DNA of 44,799 bases from assembly GCF_001672915.1 (NCBI RefSeq), contig NZ_LZKR01000045.1, positions 1 through 44,799 on the forward strand, given 5' to 3'. This stretch comes from Mycobacterium sp. 1245805.9 (lineage in GTDB: Bacteria; Actinomycetota; Actinomycetes; Mycobacteriales; Mycobacteriaceae). Position numbers and translations under genes: made by a program. Shown here piece by piece: positions 1 through 11,441 of this stretch. The notes below the pieces were generated by a model. It was not told the DNA's origin. It was given only the letters and a program-made list of their open reading frames with translations, and did no database searches. How positions within the stretch are numbered: position 1 is the stretch's first letter; the number at the start of each line of letters is the position of its first letter.

Positions 1-499
1 CCTGACCACGGGCAAGTCCGGGACGGTCGCGCTCAAGCCGCGCACCGACATCAACGGGGCCGGGGCCCGCCGCGCGCGCCGGATCGATCCCCGGCGGCAG
101 GTGCGACTGCAGCCCGGGCTCGATGCCCAACGGCGGCACGTGCTGCGCCGGCGCGGTCTCGGCCGGGGCGGCGCCCGGGGCTCCCGGCTCGGCCACGAAC
201 TTATTCACCGACGCCGCAACGTTTTTCGACTCGGTGGGCGCTGTCGGATTGTGGGTGAACGCCTGGGCGGCGGCCATCAGCAGCTGCGTCGCCTGCCCGG
301 GATTGCTCGCCGCCTGCTGGATGATCGGGCTCAGCTCCGACAGGGCGGGCAGGCCCGGAAGCTGCTGGGTCGGGTTCGTCGGCGGTGTCGGCTGCGGCGC
401 CGCCGGGGCGGCCGCCGCGCTCGGGCATAACCCGAACGCGGCAGCCGACGCCACGACAACAGCGGCCAAACCCTTGGACAGATTCCTAGTGGTTGCCAC
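1..499 (-). CDS. Ala/Pro-rich exported protein, Rv1157c-like (3' end cut by window)
   Basis: The GTG start at 499 follows a GGAGG Shine-Dalgarno sequence. The first ~30 residues form a signal peptide (basic start, hydrophobic core, Ala-rich end). A Pro/Ala/Gln-rich region then leads to a stretch with QLLMAAAQAF, which may be helical. The frame is open to base 1, so the C-terminus is missing. Order next to the similar protein at 549-1232 and pimE matches Rv1157c-Rv1158c-Rv1159. Function is unknown; it is probably exported. No enzymatic motif is visible. Confidence 0.75.
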   Translation of the reverse strand, partial: MATTRNLSKGLAAVVVASAAAFGLCPSAAAAPAAPQPTPPTNPTQQLPGLPALSELSPIIQQAASNPGQATQLLMAAAQAFTHNPTAPTESKNVAASVNKFVAEPGAPGAAPAETAPAQHVPPLGIEPGLQSHLPPGIDPARAAGPGPVDVGARLERDRPGLARGQ

Positions 500-548
500 G
501 ATGTCCTCCGGTCCTGGCTAGTGGCGGGTTAGTTGGATGCCGAGTTGC

Positions 549-1232
549 TCAGGGAATGGCGGCGAGCAGCGGCGCCATCGGGTTGGTCAGCGACGGCAGC
601 GCCGGTGCGGCCGGTGCGGCCGGCGCGGCGGGAGCCGCCGGAGCCTGGCCCCCGGCCAGCGCCTGCAGATCCTGCGGAATCGTCAGCTGCGCGGGCACGT
701 TGACCGGCAGGCCGGACGGCAGCGCCGGCATGTCCACCTTCGCCTGCGGGATCTGCGGGGTCGCCGGGGCGGCGGGAGCCGCCGGCGCCGACAGCCCGGG
801 GATGGCGGGCAGGCCCGGAATCGACGGGGCGGCCGGAGCGGCGGGCGCCGCCGGGGTCTGGGCCAGGCCCGGGAGCGAGCCGAGGCCCGGGATCGTCGGC
901 GTCGTCGCCGCCGGGGCCGTCGCGGTTTGCGGGGTGAGCCCCGGAATGGACGGCAGGCCCGCCGAAGGCGAGACCGGCGAGGTCGCCGAGGGCATGCCCG
1001 GGAACGTGATGCCGGGCGAGGCCGGCGCCGCGGGCGCGCGGGCGCCGAGGGCGGTGGCGAGGTTTTGCAGGATTTGAGGCGCGTTGGCCGCGGAGCTGAT
1101 CAGCTGCTGCGGGATGTTCGGCACCGGCGGGGCGGGGACGGGGTCGGCGTGGGCGATCCCGCCCGTCAGTAGGGCGGCGGACGAACCGACCAAGACGGCG
1201 GCCGCTCGCAGATAGGTCCAGATGGTTGGCAT
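549..1232 (-). CDS. Ala/Pro-rich secreted protein, Rv1158c-like
   Basis: This 227-residue protein has a clear signal peptide (residues 1-29, ending GGIAHADP with a likely cut after AHA). The rest is low-complexity Pro/Ala/Gly sequence with repeated short blocks of the type PxIPGLPxIPGL. The ATG at 1232 is preceded by GGGAGAG at good spacing. It reads away from pimE, and 1233-1374 must hold both promoters. It resembles its neighbour at 1-499 in composition and the two may be paralogues. Function is unknown; a cell-envelope role is only inferred from secretion and location. Confidence 0.85.
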   Translation of the reverse strand: MPTIWTYLRAAAVLVGSSAALLTGGIAHADPVPAPPVPNIPQQLISSAANAPQILQNLATALGARAPAAPASPGITFPGMPSATSPVSPSAGLPSIPGLTPQTATAPAATTPTIPGLGSLPGLAQTPAAPAAPAAPSIPGLPAIPGLSAPAAPAAPATPQIPQAKVDMPALPSGLPVNVPAQLTIPQDLQALAGGQAPAAPAAPAAPAAPALPSLTNPMAPLLAAIP

Positions 1233-1374
1233 GACTCTCCCTGGTTGTCGATGACGGGTTCGGCCCCGAAGTTACGTTGATACTGGTGTGACTCAAGTGA
1301 CACGTGTGGCATTTATTCGATCGTTACCGATACGAGTGACGGCGGTGACCGGGCGGCCCACAGAACACCGGGTG

Positions 1375-2598
1375 ATGGCTAAAGTCGGGCGGATAGACAC
1401 CATCCCGGCCGCCCCGGCGGCACCCCGCATCCGGCGGCAGGCGGCGGCCCCGGCGCTGCTGATCGCGAGCGTCGCCGCGCGGCTCGCCTGGACCTACCTG
1501 GCGCCCAACGGCGCGAACTTCGTCGACCTGCACGTCTACCTCGGCGGCGCCGCCGCCCTCGACCATCCCGGCACCCTGTACAGCTACGCCTACGCCGACC
1601 AGACGCCGGACTTCCCGCTGCCGTTCACGTACCCGCCCTTCGCGGCGGTCGTGTTCTATCCGCTGCACCTGCTGCCGTTTCCCCTGGTGGCCTTCCTGTG
1701 GCAGGTCGCGACGATCGCCGCGTTATACGGCTCGGTCCGGCTCAGCCAGCGCCTGGTGGGCGTGCCCGCCGGGGCCGGTCACCGCGTCGCGATGGCGTGG
1801 ACGGCGATCACCATCTGGATCGAGCCGCTGCGCAGCACATTCGACTACGGCCAGGTCAACGTGCTGCTCATGCTGGCGGTGCTGTGGGCGGCCTGGACGA
1901 CCCGCTGGTGGCTATCGGGGCTGCTGGTCGGCGTGGCGGCCGGGATCAAGCTGACGCCGGCGATCGCCGGCGTCTACCTGCTCGGCGTCCGGCGCCGGGG
2001 TGCGGCGGTGTTTTCGGCGGTCGTCTTCCTGGCCACCGTCGGCGTGTCGGTCCTGGTCGTCGGCGATCAGGCCCGCTACTACTTCACCGATCTGCTGGGC
2101 GACGCGCACCGGGTGGGGCCGATCGCCACGTCGTTCAATCAATCCTGGCGCGGCGGCATCTCGCGGATCCTCGGCCACGACGCCGGCTTCGGCCCACTGG
2201 TCGTGGCCGCCATCGCGGTGACGGCGGTGCTGGCCGTCCTGGCCTGGCGGGCGCTGGACCCGACCGACCGGCTGGGCAAGTTGCTGGTGGTCGAGTTGTT
2301 CGGGCTGCTGCTCTCGCCGATCTCGTGGACCCACCACTGGGTGTGGCTGGTGCCGCTGATGATCTGGGCGATTCACGGGCCGCCACGCGAGCGGCCGGGG
2401 GCCCGCATCGTCGGCTGGGGCTGGCTGGCGCTGACGATCGTCGGCGTGCCCTGGTTGCTGAGCTTCGCGCAGCCGACCATCTGGCAGATCAGCCGGCCGT
2501 GGTACCTGGCCTGGGCCGGGCTGGTCTACATCGTGGCGGCGGTGGCGACGCCGGCCTGGATCGCGGCGACCGGCCGACGCGCCGAGCCGACGGCTTAG
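1375..2598 (+). CDS. pimE: polyprenol-phosphomannose-dependent alpha-1,2-mannosyltransferase PimE
   Basis: This is a polytopic GT-C (GT87) mannosyltransferase that adds alpha-1,2-mannose to PIM4, leading to polar PIM5/PIM6 at the outer face of the plasma membrane. Its sequence is very close to remembered M. tuberculosis PimE. After the first membrane helix comes the acidic loop NFVDLHVY, whose Asp (about residue 51) matches the essential GT-C aspartate. The motifs FTYPPFAA and SFNQSWRGG follow, along with about ten membrane segments. In-frame GTGs at 1288 and 1372 are alternative starts; ATG 1375 is chosen because conservation begins at [11 protein letters not shown]. Its stop overlaps the convergent phhB stop. 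LpqW, encoded at 6379, acts in the same pathway. Confidence 0.93.
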   Translation: MAKVGRIDTIPAAPAAPRIRRQAAAPALLIASVAARLAWTYLAPNGANFVDLHVYLGGAAALDHPGTLYSYAYADQTPDFPLPFTYPPFAAVVFYPLHLLPFPLVAFLWQVATIAALYGSVRLSQRLVGVPAGAGHRVAMAWTAITIWIEPLRSTFDYGQVNVLLMLAVLWAAWTTRWWLSGLLVGVAAGIKLTPAIAGVYLLGVRRRGAAVFSAVVFLATVGVSVLVVGDQARYYFTDLLGDAHRVGPIATSFNQSWRGGISRILGHDAGFGPLVVAAIAVTAVLAVLAWRALDPTDRLGKLLVVELFGLLLSPISWTHHWVWLVPLMIWAIHGPPRERPGARIVGWGWLALTIVGVPWLLSFAQPTIWQISRPWYLAWAGLVYIVAAVATPAWIAATGRRAEPTA

Positions 2599-2879
2599 CC
2601 CCCGACGATCCCGTCGATGTCGCGCGCCATGTCGACGTCGTTCTGCGTGATGCCGCCCTCGGAATGCGTGACCAACGCGAAAGTCACCGTCCGCCAACGG
2701 ATATCGATGTCGGGGTGATGGTCCTTGCTCTCGGCGTGCTCGGCCACCCGCCGCACGGCGTCGATGCCGTCCAGAAACGACGGGAACTTGATGGACCGGC
2801 GCAGGGCGCCGTCGGCACGCTCCCATCCGTTGAGTTCGGGCAGTGCGGCGTCTACTTGCTCATCGGTTAACACAGCCAT
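2595..2879 (-). CDS. phhB: pterin-4a-carbinolamine dehydratase family protein
   Basis: This 94-residue protein has the full length of the PCD/DCoH family. Catalytic-site residues are visible as [13 protein letters not shown] (His48, His54, His55, Pro56) and [11 protein letters not shown] (His72). The family dehydrates 4a-hydroxytetrahydropterin after aromatic amino-acid hydroxylation. Mycobacteria lack an obvious partner hydroxylase here, so the physiological substrate is uncertain. The position directly behind pimE matches Rv1159A. The last codons overlap the convergent pimE stop by 4 bp. Confidence 0.88.
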   Translation of the reverse strand: MAVLTDEQVDAALPELNGWERADGALRRSIKFPSFLDGIDAVRRVAEHAESKDHHPDIDIRWRTVTFALVTHSEGGITQNDVDMARDIDGIVGG

Positions 2880-2920
2880 TCCGCAGGCATCCTCTCGTCT
2901 GGGATAGGAACGGTGGTCAC

Positions 2921-3697
2921 CTACGAGGCTACGGCGGGACCGGCCGGGGCCTGACTTCTCTGGTCCAAGGGCACCACGACGCTCGCCTCCGCCGCGTTGT
3001 TCAGTTCCTGGTATGCGGACTCCAGGCTGGCCGGAACCGCCTGCAGGTCGCGGGCGACACCCATCAATTCCTCCAGGATCAGGATGCGTTGCTGATTCGC
3101 CTGTGCCACCGCCTGCCGGGCCTGCTCCTGCAATAGACGAGCTTGCCGCTTTGCCTCGGCGAGGAGCCGCTCACGCTCGTGCTCGGCTTCCTGAAACGCG
3201 TGATCGATCGACGATTGGGCTTCGGCGCGCCTCCCGGCGACTTCGGCGTCGACGTTTTTCTTGGTCTCCGCACACTGCGTTTCGAGCGCCTTTTGCTGTA
3301 AGGCCATGTCCGCCAATAGTTCTTGGTGCTCTCGCTGCGCGGCCTCGGTCTCGGCCTCGGCCGCCGCGATCATGGCGTCGGCCTCGGCTCGCGCCTCGGA
3401 GTGCATCCGCGAAATCTCGTCGAGCGCGCGCCGCAGCAACTTCGCCATGCGGTGTTGCATCGCGTAGGGCGACGGCGAGGTGTCCGAGAGCATGGCGACC
3501 TCATCATTGAGGCAGGCGACTTCGATGCGCAGGGCGGCCGCTTCGTCGCCGTATTCATTTCGCTGGGCTCTTAAGCTCTGAACCTCGTCGATCAGCAACT
3601 TCTGCTTGGTGAACAACACCTCGAGGTAGGCATCGACCGCGGCCGGGTCGTAGCCCCTGAAGGTGCGGGAGAACGTCTTTGCGGGTTCGGTGATCAT
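2921..3697 (-). CDS. DivIVA-domain coiled-coil protein
   Basis: Residues 9-25 ([17 protein letters not shown]) are a typical DivIVA N-terminal membrane-sensing motif. From about residue 30 to 215 the sequence is heptad-rich, with many Ala, Glu, Gln and Arg, consistent with a long coiled coil; a Pro/Ala tail ends the protein. Wag31 and SepIVA of mycobacteria share this design and organise polar growth, so a scaffolding role is inferred. I do not recall a gene here in M. tuberculosis. The ATG at 3697 is chosen; TTG at 3703 is an alternative. It is read away from mutT2. Confidence 0.85.
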   Translation of the reverse strand: MITEPAKTFSRTFRGYDPAAVDAYLEVLFTKQKLLIDEVQSLRAQRNEYGDEAAALRIEVACLNDEVAMLSDTSPSPYAMQHRMAKLLRRALDEISRMHSEARAEADAMIAAAEAETEAAQREHQELLADMALQQKALETQCAETKKNVDAEVAGRRAEAQSSIDHAFQEAEHERERLLAEAKRQARLLQEQARQAVAQANQQRILILEELMGVARDLQAVPASLESAYQELNNAAEASVVVPLDQRSQAPAGPAVAS

Positions 3698-3864
3698 GGC
3701 CAACCCCGATTCTCAGAAGTGCCCGGTAGAGGTGGTAACCGACAGTGTCGAGTATTCCACTTTGGCGTTCAAAACGTAATAGAGGCATTGTGCCCCAAGG
3801 GGTTTCGTTTGCGGGCGATGGCCGCCCCGGCGACCCGTATCCCGACCGTATACCGTCACTGGCC

Positions 3865-4257
3865 ATGCCGACCCAGATCGTCGTCGCCGCAGCGGTCATC
3901 TCCGGCTCGCGGGTCTTGGTCGCGCAGCGCGCCCGGCCGCCGGAATTGGCGGGCCGCTGGGAGCTGCCCGGCGGCAAGGTCGCGCCCGGCGAATCCGAAC
4001 GCGACGCGCTGGCCCGAGAGTTGGTGGAGGAGTTGGGCATTGAGAGCGGCGACGTTGTGGTGGGCGACCGCCTCGGCTCCGACATTCCGCTGAACGAGAC
4101 GATGACGCTGCGGGCGTATCGGGTGCGGCTGCTCGGCGGCGAGCCACACCCGCGGGATCATCGGGCTCTGCGGTGGGTAACCGCCGCGGAGCTGCACGAC
4201 GTGGATTGGGTGCCGGCCGATCGCGGCTGGCTACCCGATCTGGTTCGAGTGCTGTGA
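3865..4257 (+). CDS. mutT2: Nudix hydrolase MutT2
   Basis: The Nudix box is complete at residues 37-59 (begins GGKVAPGESE, then RELVEELGI), preceded by the WELPGG strand. The family hydrolyses oxidised or modified (deoxy)nucleoside triphosphates; MutT2 of mycobacteria prefers dCTP/5-methyl-dCTP and also cleans 8-oxo-dGTP. ATG 3865 gives MPTQIVVAAAV, aligned with M. tuberculosis MutT2; the frame is open upstream to 3745 but not conserved. A TATACC hexamer at 3849-3854 could be the -10 box of a very short leader. In M. tuberculosis narGHJI follows; here typA follows. Confidence 0.92.
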   Translation: MPTQIVVAAAVISGSRVLVAQRARPPELAGRWELPGGKVAPGESERDALARELVEELGIESGDVVVGDRLGSDIPLNETMTLRAYRVRLLGGEPHPRDHRALRWVTAAELHDVDWVPADRGWLPDLVRVL

Positions 4258-4421
4258 GCGAAAGTGCGCTCAGGGCGTTGTGCGTGCGCTGACGGCGACA
4301 ACACGCCGAGCCGGGGCGCCGCCACTGCACAAGGAGCGCCGCCACCGCACACACAACGCCCTGGGGCCCTCGAGCATCCGCCGGTTCGCTATCTGAGGCC
4401 CCCGCTGCCAGAATCACCGAC
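4258..4421. repeat. mutT2-typA intergenic spacer with inverted and direct repeats
   Basis: The 164-bp spacer holds a perfect 12-bp inverted repeat (CAGGGCGTTGTG at 4271-4282 and its complement at 4352-4363). Between the arms are a smaller CGGCG/CGCCG hairpin and two near-identical direct copies of CGCCGCCAC-GCACA. No gene is visible. It may contain a transcription terminator for mutT2 and the typA promoter. In M. tuberculosis narGHJI lies here. Confidence 0.6.
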
Positions 4422-6311
<1,890 letters not shown>

Positions 6312-6378
6312 CGGCTTGGCACCGGGCCGCGTCACGGGCGTGGTTGGGCGGGCTGCTGAGCGGCTGCTCGATACCCTG

Positions 6379-8265
6379 ATGGGCGTGCCGAGACGAGCCA
6401 GCCGCCTGCTCCTGAGGGTCGGCGTGCTGGTCTCGCTGGTCGGGCTGGTGCTGGCGGCGTGCACGGTCAACCCGCCGCCGGCGCCGCAGAGCACCGACAC
6501 GCCGCACAACTCGGCGCCGCCGCCACAGCGGCCCACCCAGATCATCATGGGCATCGATTCGATCGGCGCCGGGTTCAACCCGCACCTGCTGTCGGACCTG
6601 TCCCCGGTGAACGCGGCGATCAGCGCGCTGGTGCTGCCCAGCGCGTTTCGGCCGGTGCCGGATCCCGCCACGCCGACGGGTTCGCGCTGGGAGATGGACC
6701 CGACCCTGTTGGTGTCCGCGGACGTGACCAGCCAAAACCCGTTCACCGTGACCTACAAGATCCGGCCCGAGGCGCAGTGGACCGACAACGCGCCGATCGC
6801 CGCCGACGACTTCTGGTACCTGTGGCGCCAGATGGTCAGCCAGCCCGGGGTCGTCGATCCGGCCGGATACGACCTCATCACCGGGGTGCAGTCGCTCGAG
6901 GGCGGCAAGCAGGCCGTCGTCACCTTCGCCCAACCGTATCCGGCGTGGAAAGAGCTGTTCAGCAACATATTGCCGGCGCACATCGTCAAGGACGTGCCGG
7001 GCGGATTCGCTGCCGGGCTGGCGCGGGCCCTGCCGGTCACCGGCGGCCAGTTCCGGGTGGAGAGCATCGACCCGCAGCGCGACGAGATCCTGATCGCCCG
7101 CAACGACCGCTATTGGGGGCCGCCGGCCAAGCCCGCCCTGATCCTGTTCCGCCGGGCCGGCGCGCCGGCCGCGCTGGCCGATTCCGTGCGCAACGGCGAC
7201 ACCCAGGTCGCCCAGGTGCACGGCGGCTCCGCGGCGTTCGCGCAGCTGTCGGCCATCCCGGACGTGCGCACCGCCCGGATCGTGACGCCGCGGGTCATGC
7301 AGTTCACGCTGCGCGCCAACGAGTCCAAGCTGTCCGACGCCCAGGTCCGCAAGGCGATCCTGGGCCTGCTCGACGTCGATCTGCTGGCGGCCGTCGGCGC
7401 GGGCAGCGACAACACCGTCACGCTGGACCAGGCCCAGATCCGTTCGCCGAGCGACCCCGGCTACGAGCCGACCGCTCCGCCCGCCATGACCACGCCCGCC
7501 GCGCTGGCGTTGTTGCAGGGCTCCGGATACAAGGTCGAACCCAACACGTCCACGTCGCCGGTGCCGACCCCCGCCAGCACCGGGCCGCCGGAGGTCACCC
7601 GCGGCCGCATCAGCAAGGACGGCCAGCAGCTGTCACTGGTGATCGGGGTGGCGGCGAACGACCCGACCTCGGTCGCGGTGGCCAACACCGCCGCCGACCA
7701 GCTGCGCAACGTGGGCATCGCGGCGACGGTGCTGGCGCTGGACCCGGTGACGCTGTATCGCGACGCGCTGAACAACAACTCAATCGACGCGATCGTCGGC
7801 TGGCATCGGGCCGGCGGAAACCTGGCGACGCTGCTGGCCTCGCGCTACGGCTGCCCCGCGCTGCAGACGACGACGGTCCCGACCTCGAACGTCGCCACGA
7901 CCACGCCCGCCGTCGGGCCTACGCCGTCCACCGGGCCGACCACCACCGCCACGACGCCCACCCAGACGCCCCCGAGCCGCCCGCCCGAGCCCGGCGCGCT
8001 GGTGCAGGCGCCGTCGAACCTCACCGGAATCTGCGACCGCAGCATTCAGTCGAACATCGACGCCGCGCTGAACGGCACCAAGAGCATCAACGACGTGATC
8101 ACCGCGGTCGAACCCCGGCTGTGGAACATGTCCACGGTGTTGCCGATCCTGCAGGACACCACGATCGTCGCGGCCGGGCCCAGCGTGCAGAACGTCAGCC
8201 TGTCGGGCGCCGTCCCCGTCGGCATCGTCGGGGACGCCGGCCAATGGATCAAGACCGGGCCGTAG
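6379..8265 (+). CDS. lpqW: lipoprotein LpqW, regulator of PIM/LAM branch point
   Basis: The N-terminus has a basic segment, a hydrophobic core and the lipobox LAAC, so the mature protein should be lipidated at Cys and anchored outside the membrane. The body is a type-2 solute-binding (oligopeptide-binding-like) fold, recognisable from [16 protein letters not shown] and NDRYWGPP. In mycobacteria LpqW steers PIM4 between PimE-made polar PIMs and LM/LAM. A Thr/Pro-rich insert (about residues 515-550) is longer than in the typical fold and may be a flexible loop. ATG 6379 is chosen; GTG 6385 is an alternative. Confidence 0.93.
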   Translation: MGVPRRASRLLLRVGVLVSLVGLVLAACTVNPPPAPQSTDTPHNSAPPPQRPTQIIMGIDSIGAGFNPHLLSDLSPVNAAISALVLPSAFRPVPDPATPTGSRWEMDPTLLVSADVTSQNPFTVTYKIRPEAQWTDNAPIAADDFWYLWRQMVSQPGVVDPAGYDLITGVQSLEGGKQAVVTFAQPYPAWKELFSNILPAHIVKDVPGGFAAGLARALPVTGGQFRVESIDPQRDEILIARNDRYWGPPAKPALILFRRAGAPAALADSVRNGDTQVAQVHGGSAAFAQLSAIPDVRTARIVTPRVMQFTLRANESKLSDAQVRKAILGLLDVDLLAAVGAGSDNTVTLDQAQIRSPSDPGYEPTAPPAMTTPAALALLQGSGYKVEPNTSTSPVPTPASTGPPEVTRGRISKDGQQLSLVIGVAANDPTSVAVANTAADQLRNVGIAATVLALDPVTLYRDALNNNSIDAIVGWHRAGGNLATLLASRYGCPALQTTTVPTSNVATTTPAVGPTPSTGPTTTATTPTQTPPSRPPEPGALVQAPSNLTGICDRSIQSNIDAALNGTKSINDVITAVEPRLWNMSTVLPILQDTTIVAAGPSVQNVSLSGAVPVGIVGDAGQWIKTGP

Positions 8266-8499
8266 GCGACCTTTCTGCGGTATTGAAAACAATGATTTTC
8301 TGAAAAATGGGTATCCTCTGCCGGCAACCCGAAAAGGGTAACGAATTAATTACAGGTAGCCGAATTCAATAGCCGCCGGCCAGTTTGTGCAAACAAACGT
8401 TTTCACAACGCCATTTCGATACGCTGCGGCCATCGCTGAACGGCTGCTCGGGAAACAGGCGGATAGCGGTCATCATGGGGTGGAAACGGGGAGGTCATA
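8266..8499 (+). promoter_or_regulatory. AT-rich leader/promoter region of the PE gene
   Basis: This 234-bp spacer is clearly richer in A/T than the flanks, for example around 8280-8360. It has no coding sequence that I can support. A GGGGAGG Shine-Dalgarno sequence lies just before the GTG start at 8500. The AT-rich part probably holds the promoter of the PE gene and possibly regulator binding sites; no specific operator is recognised. Confidence 0.5.
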
Positions 8500-10773
8500 G
8501 TGTCTTTTCTCATCGCAGCGCCAGAGTTGATCGCCGATGCCGCAACGGATTTGGCGAACCTGGCAGCGGTCATCGGTTCGGCCAACAGCGCGGCCGCCGC
8601 TGCGACGACGGGCTTGCTGCCCGCCGCCGCCGATGAGGTTTCGGCCGAAATTGCCGCATTGTTTTCCTCGCACGCCGCGGGCTACCAGCAACTCAGCGCG
8701 CAGGCCGCGCTATTCCACGAGCAGTTCGTTCAAACTTTGGCGGGGGGCGCGGCCAGCTATGCGGCCGCCGAGGTAAACGTCGTGCAGACGCTGGCGAGCG
8801 CGGTCCCCGCGTTCTCCATCGACTTGAGCGGCGGGATCGCGGGGCTGGTGGCCAGCCTGAGCGCCGACATCAACGAGCTCGGGCTTTCGCTCAACGCCGC
8901 GGTATCGGCGAGCCTCGGCGCCAACGTCCTCGGGCTGGCGCCGCTCGGGGCGGCAATCGCGACCAACGTGAACGGCGGCCTGACGGCGCTGGCGCAGACC
9001 GGCGGTGCGATCGCGACGAACATCGGCACGGGGCTGTCCGGGCTGGCGGGCGGCTTCAACGCCGCGCTGCCCGGCCTGCAGGCCAGCCTGAGCGGCGGCC
9101 TGTCGGGGCTGAACGGCTCACTGAATGCTGCGTTGTCGGGTGGCCTTTCGGGCCTGGTGCCGCTCGGCGCGGCCTTGGCCGCCGACTTCAACAGCGGGCT
9201 TTCGGGGCTGATCCAGACCGGCAACGCGCTCGCGGCGAACCTGGGCGCCAGCCTGTCCGGGCTGGCCGGCGGACTGAGCCTGGCGTTCCCGGGTCTCGCG
9301 GCCAGCCTGAGCGCCGGGCTCGGCGGCCTGAGCGCGTCGATCAACGCCGCGCTGTCGGGTGGCCTCAGCGGCGGCCTTTCGGGCCTCGGGCCGCTCGGTG
9401 CCACCCTGGCCGCGGACATCAGCAGTGGGCTGTCGGGATTGGCCCAGACCGGTAGCTCGCTGGTGACCAGCCTGACCGCCGGGTTCCCCGGCCTGCAGGC
9501 CGGCATCACCGGCGGGCTCGCCGGGCTGAACGGCGCCATCAACGCCGCGCTCTCCGGCGGCTTCGGCGGCAGCCTGTCGGGCCTCGGCGCCGCCCTGTCC
9601 GGTGCCCTGCAAACCGGCGGGTCGCTGATCGCCAACCTGACCGCCGGCCTGCCGGGCCTGTCGGGCGGATTCACCCTGCCGGCCAACCTGACCGCCGCCC
9701 TCAACATGCTGGGCGGCGCCGTCGGCCTGAGCCCCAGCCTGGGCGTGAACATCATGGCCGGGCTCAACGGGCTCAGCCTCCAGCTGAACGCGGCGTTGAA
9801 CGGCGGCCTCAGCCTCGGAATCGCCGGGCTTCCAACGCTGTTCGCCAACCTGGTCGCGCCCTGGCAGGTGCTGTTGACGGCGCCGAACGTGCCCGCGTTC
9901 TTCACCCAGCTGCAGGCGATGGAGGTCGGCTTCAACACCGCGCTGATCACCAACGAACTCGGCCTCAACACGGCCCTCGTCGCCCAGGAGACGGCGCTGG
10001 AGACGGCGCTCTTCGGCGGCACCGGCGCGTTGGGCGGCTCGATCGACAGCTTCTTCAACTTCTGGAACCTGGTGCTGGGCACCGGCGAGGTGACCTTCGA
10101 CAGCATCCTGGGAGCGCAGCTCCCGACCGGCGGCGCCATCCTGGCCAGCCTCGCCATGGGCGCCCCGGCCAACCTGATCGCCGGCGGCACCCTCGGCGGG
10201 TTCCTGGGCGCCCTGGACACCAAGTTCCTGTGGGATCTGGACGTCGTCAGCGGGGTGGCGACCTCGCTGACCGGCAACGGGAGCCTGCAGGCCGCGTTGA
10301 CGGCGGGGATCAACGCGGCCGGCCTGCAGGCGTCGCTGAACGCGGCGCTCACCGGGTCGCTGTTGACCACGGCTCCCAACCTCGGTGTGGCGTTGGTGGC
10401 GGCGCCGACAGCGGGATTGCAGGGCCTGGCGTCGGGCCAGGTCAACTTCCTGTCCAACCTGATTCCCGCGGAGGTCGGCTTCAACACCAACCTGCTGAAC
10501 AACGAATTGGCTTGGGAGACGGCGACTTTCGGGTCCAATACCGCCCTGAACGGCGCGATAAACCGGCTCTTCAACATCCCCAACCTGTTCCTGCTCACCG
10601 GCGAGCAAACGGTCAACAGCTTCCTGGGCGGCGTGCAGTACCCGGCGGTCAGCACGGTCCTGACCGGGACCGGTGCGCAGGTGTTCAACGGCGGCAACAT
10701 CGGCGGCCTGGAGGGCATCTTCGACCAGACCCTGGCCGCGGGTGCCGACTTCGCCGGCATCTTCGTGGGCTAG
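8500..10773 (+). CDS. PE family protein with long Gly/Leu/Ser repeat region
   Basis: Residues 1-~100 are a PE domain (MSFLIAAPELIADAATDLA) with the type VII export motif YxxxE at Tyr87-Glu91. From about residue 131 to 400, four degenerate repeats of about 65-75 residues carry LNAALSGGLSGL, PLGAALAAD and QTGxxLAxNL elements. The C-terminal part has two related halves starting near residues 467 and 650, each with EVGFNTxL and LxTGExTxxS. It is not a classic PGRS (GGAGG) array. GTG 8500 has a strong Shine-Dalgarno sequence. It occupies the place of PE11/PPE17 of M. tuberculosis, without a PPE partner. Export by an ESX system to the envelope is expected. Confidence 0.85.
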   Translation: MSFLIAAPELIADAATDLANLAAVIGSANSAAAAATTGLLPAAADEVSAEIAALFSSHAAGYQQLSAQAALFHEQFVQTLAGGAASYAAAEVNVVQTLASAVPAFSIDLSGGIAGLVASLSADINELGLSLNAAVSASLGANVLGLAPLGAAIATNVNGGLTALAQTGGAIATNIGTGLSGLAGGFNAALPGLQASLSGGLSGLNGSLNAALSGGLSGLVPLGAALAADFNSGLSGLIQTGNALAANLGASLSGLAGGLSLAFPGLAASLSAGLGGLSASINAALSGGLSGGLSGLGPLGATLAADISSGLSGLAQTGSSLVTSLTAGFPGLQAGITGGLAGLNGAINAALSGGFGGSLSGLGAALSGALQTGGSLIANLTAGLPGLSGGFTLPANLTAALNMLGGAVGLSPSLGVNIMAGLNGLSLQLNAALNGGLSLGIAGLPTLFANLVAPWQVLLTAPNVPAFFTQLQAMEVGFNTALITNELGLNTALVAQETALETALFGGTGALGGSIDSFFNFWNLVLGTGEVTFDSILGAQLPTGGAILASLAMGAPANLIAGGTLGGFLGALDTKFLWDLDVVSGVATSLTGNGSLQAALTAGINAAGLQASLNAALTGSLLTTAPNLGVALVAAPTAGLQGLASGQVNFLSNLIPAEVGFNTNLLNNELAWETATFGSNTALNGAINRLFNIPNLFLLTGEQTVNSFLGGVQYPAVSTVLTGTGAQVFNGGNIGGLEGIFDQTLAAGADFAGIFVG

Positions 10774-11375
10774 GCCCGAGGCGCCGCCCGCGGCGGGATC
10801 ACGGTGTCGACCACCAGCGCCAGCTCGCGCCGGTTGGGCGGTTCTCCGGTGAGCATGAAGTGTTGGTTGATCAACGCCGGCCCGACCCGCGCGGTCAGCG
10901 GCGTGATCGTGGCGGGGTCGAGGTCGCCGTCCTCGACGGCGGCCCGCAGGATCGATTCGATGGCCTTGAGGCGCGGGGCCACCACGGCGTCGGCGAAGAT
11001 GGTGCGCATCTCCGGTTCGTGCAGCAGCTGCTGGACGACGTACATGCCGGGAAAGGTCGTCTTGCCGGCCAGCATGTCGCGGTGCGACGTGAACATCGTT
11101 AGCAGGTTCTCCCTGGCCGACCGGCCGGAGCGCGGCTCGGGCGTCGGCGGCAGCGCGTAGACCAGCGCGGCGTGCACCAGGTCGTGCTTGCTGCACCAGC
11201 GCCGGTAGAGCGCCGCCTTGCCGGTGTGCGCCCGCGCCGCGATGCCCTCCATCGTCAGGCCGCCGTAGCCGACTTCCGCCAGCTCGACCAGCGTGGCCTC
11301 GTAGAGCGCACGTTCGAGCACCTCGCCTCGTCGGCGGCTCCGGATGCTGCTCCGACCCTGGGTTAGCTGCGGCAT
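10770..11375 (-). CDS. TetR/AcrR family regulator, Rv1167c-like
   Basis: This 201-residue protein has an N-terminal TetR helix-turn-helix at about residues 17-62 (LVELAEVGYGGLTMEGIAAR, then KAALYRRWCSK). The C-terminal all-helical ligand domain resembles TetR_C_11/16 types. The frame is open far upstream, but ATG 11375 is right: TACTAT at 11382-11387 ends 6 bases before it, as in leaderless genes. It faces mshB across 66 bp and ends by overlapping the convergent PE gene by 4 bp. Its targets are unknown; self-control and control of mshB or the PE gene are plausible. Confidence 0.9.
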   Translation of the reverse strand: MPQLTQGRSSIRSRRRGEVLERALYEATLVELAEVGYGGLTMEGIAARAHTGKAALYRRWCSKHDLVHAALVYALPPTPEPRSGRSARENLLTMFTSHRDMLAGKTTFPGMYVVQQLLHEPEMRTIFADAVVAPRLKAIESILRAAVEDGDLDPATITPLTARVGPALINQHFMLTGEPPNRRELALVVDTVIPPRAAPRA

Positions 11376-11441
11376 TTCTCGATAGTAGCCGCCCGCGTTC
11401 CTATCCGCCGAGCCTCGGTGACGCGGAGGTAGGGTTCGTCC
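11376..11441. promoter_or_regulatory. divergent leaderless promoters, TetR gene and mshB
   Basis: On the minus strand TACTAT (11382-11387) ends 6 bases before the TetR ATG. On the plus strand TAGGGT (11430-11435) ends 6 bases before the mshB ATG. Neither start has a Shine-Dalgarno sequence at the usual place. Between them lies the inverted repeat CCGAG-C-CTCGG (11408-11418), a candidate TetR operator. Confidence 0.55.

Noticed and set aside
101..1172. Plus-strand frames across the two Ala/Pro-rich genes
   Set aside because: Arg/Gly-rich products without ribosome sites. The minus strand has signal peptides and Shine-Dalgarno sequences, so these are GC-bias shadows.
8757..11196. Long minus-strand frames opposite the PE gene
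   Set aside because: The Pro/Arg/Ala-rich composition mirrors the Gly/Leu/Ser repeats of the PE gene; no start signals.
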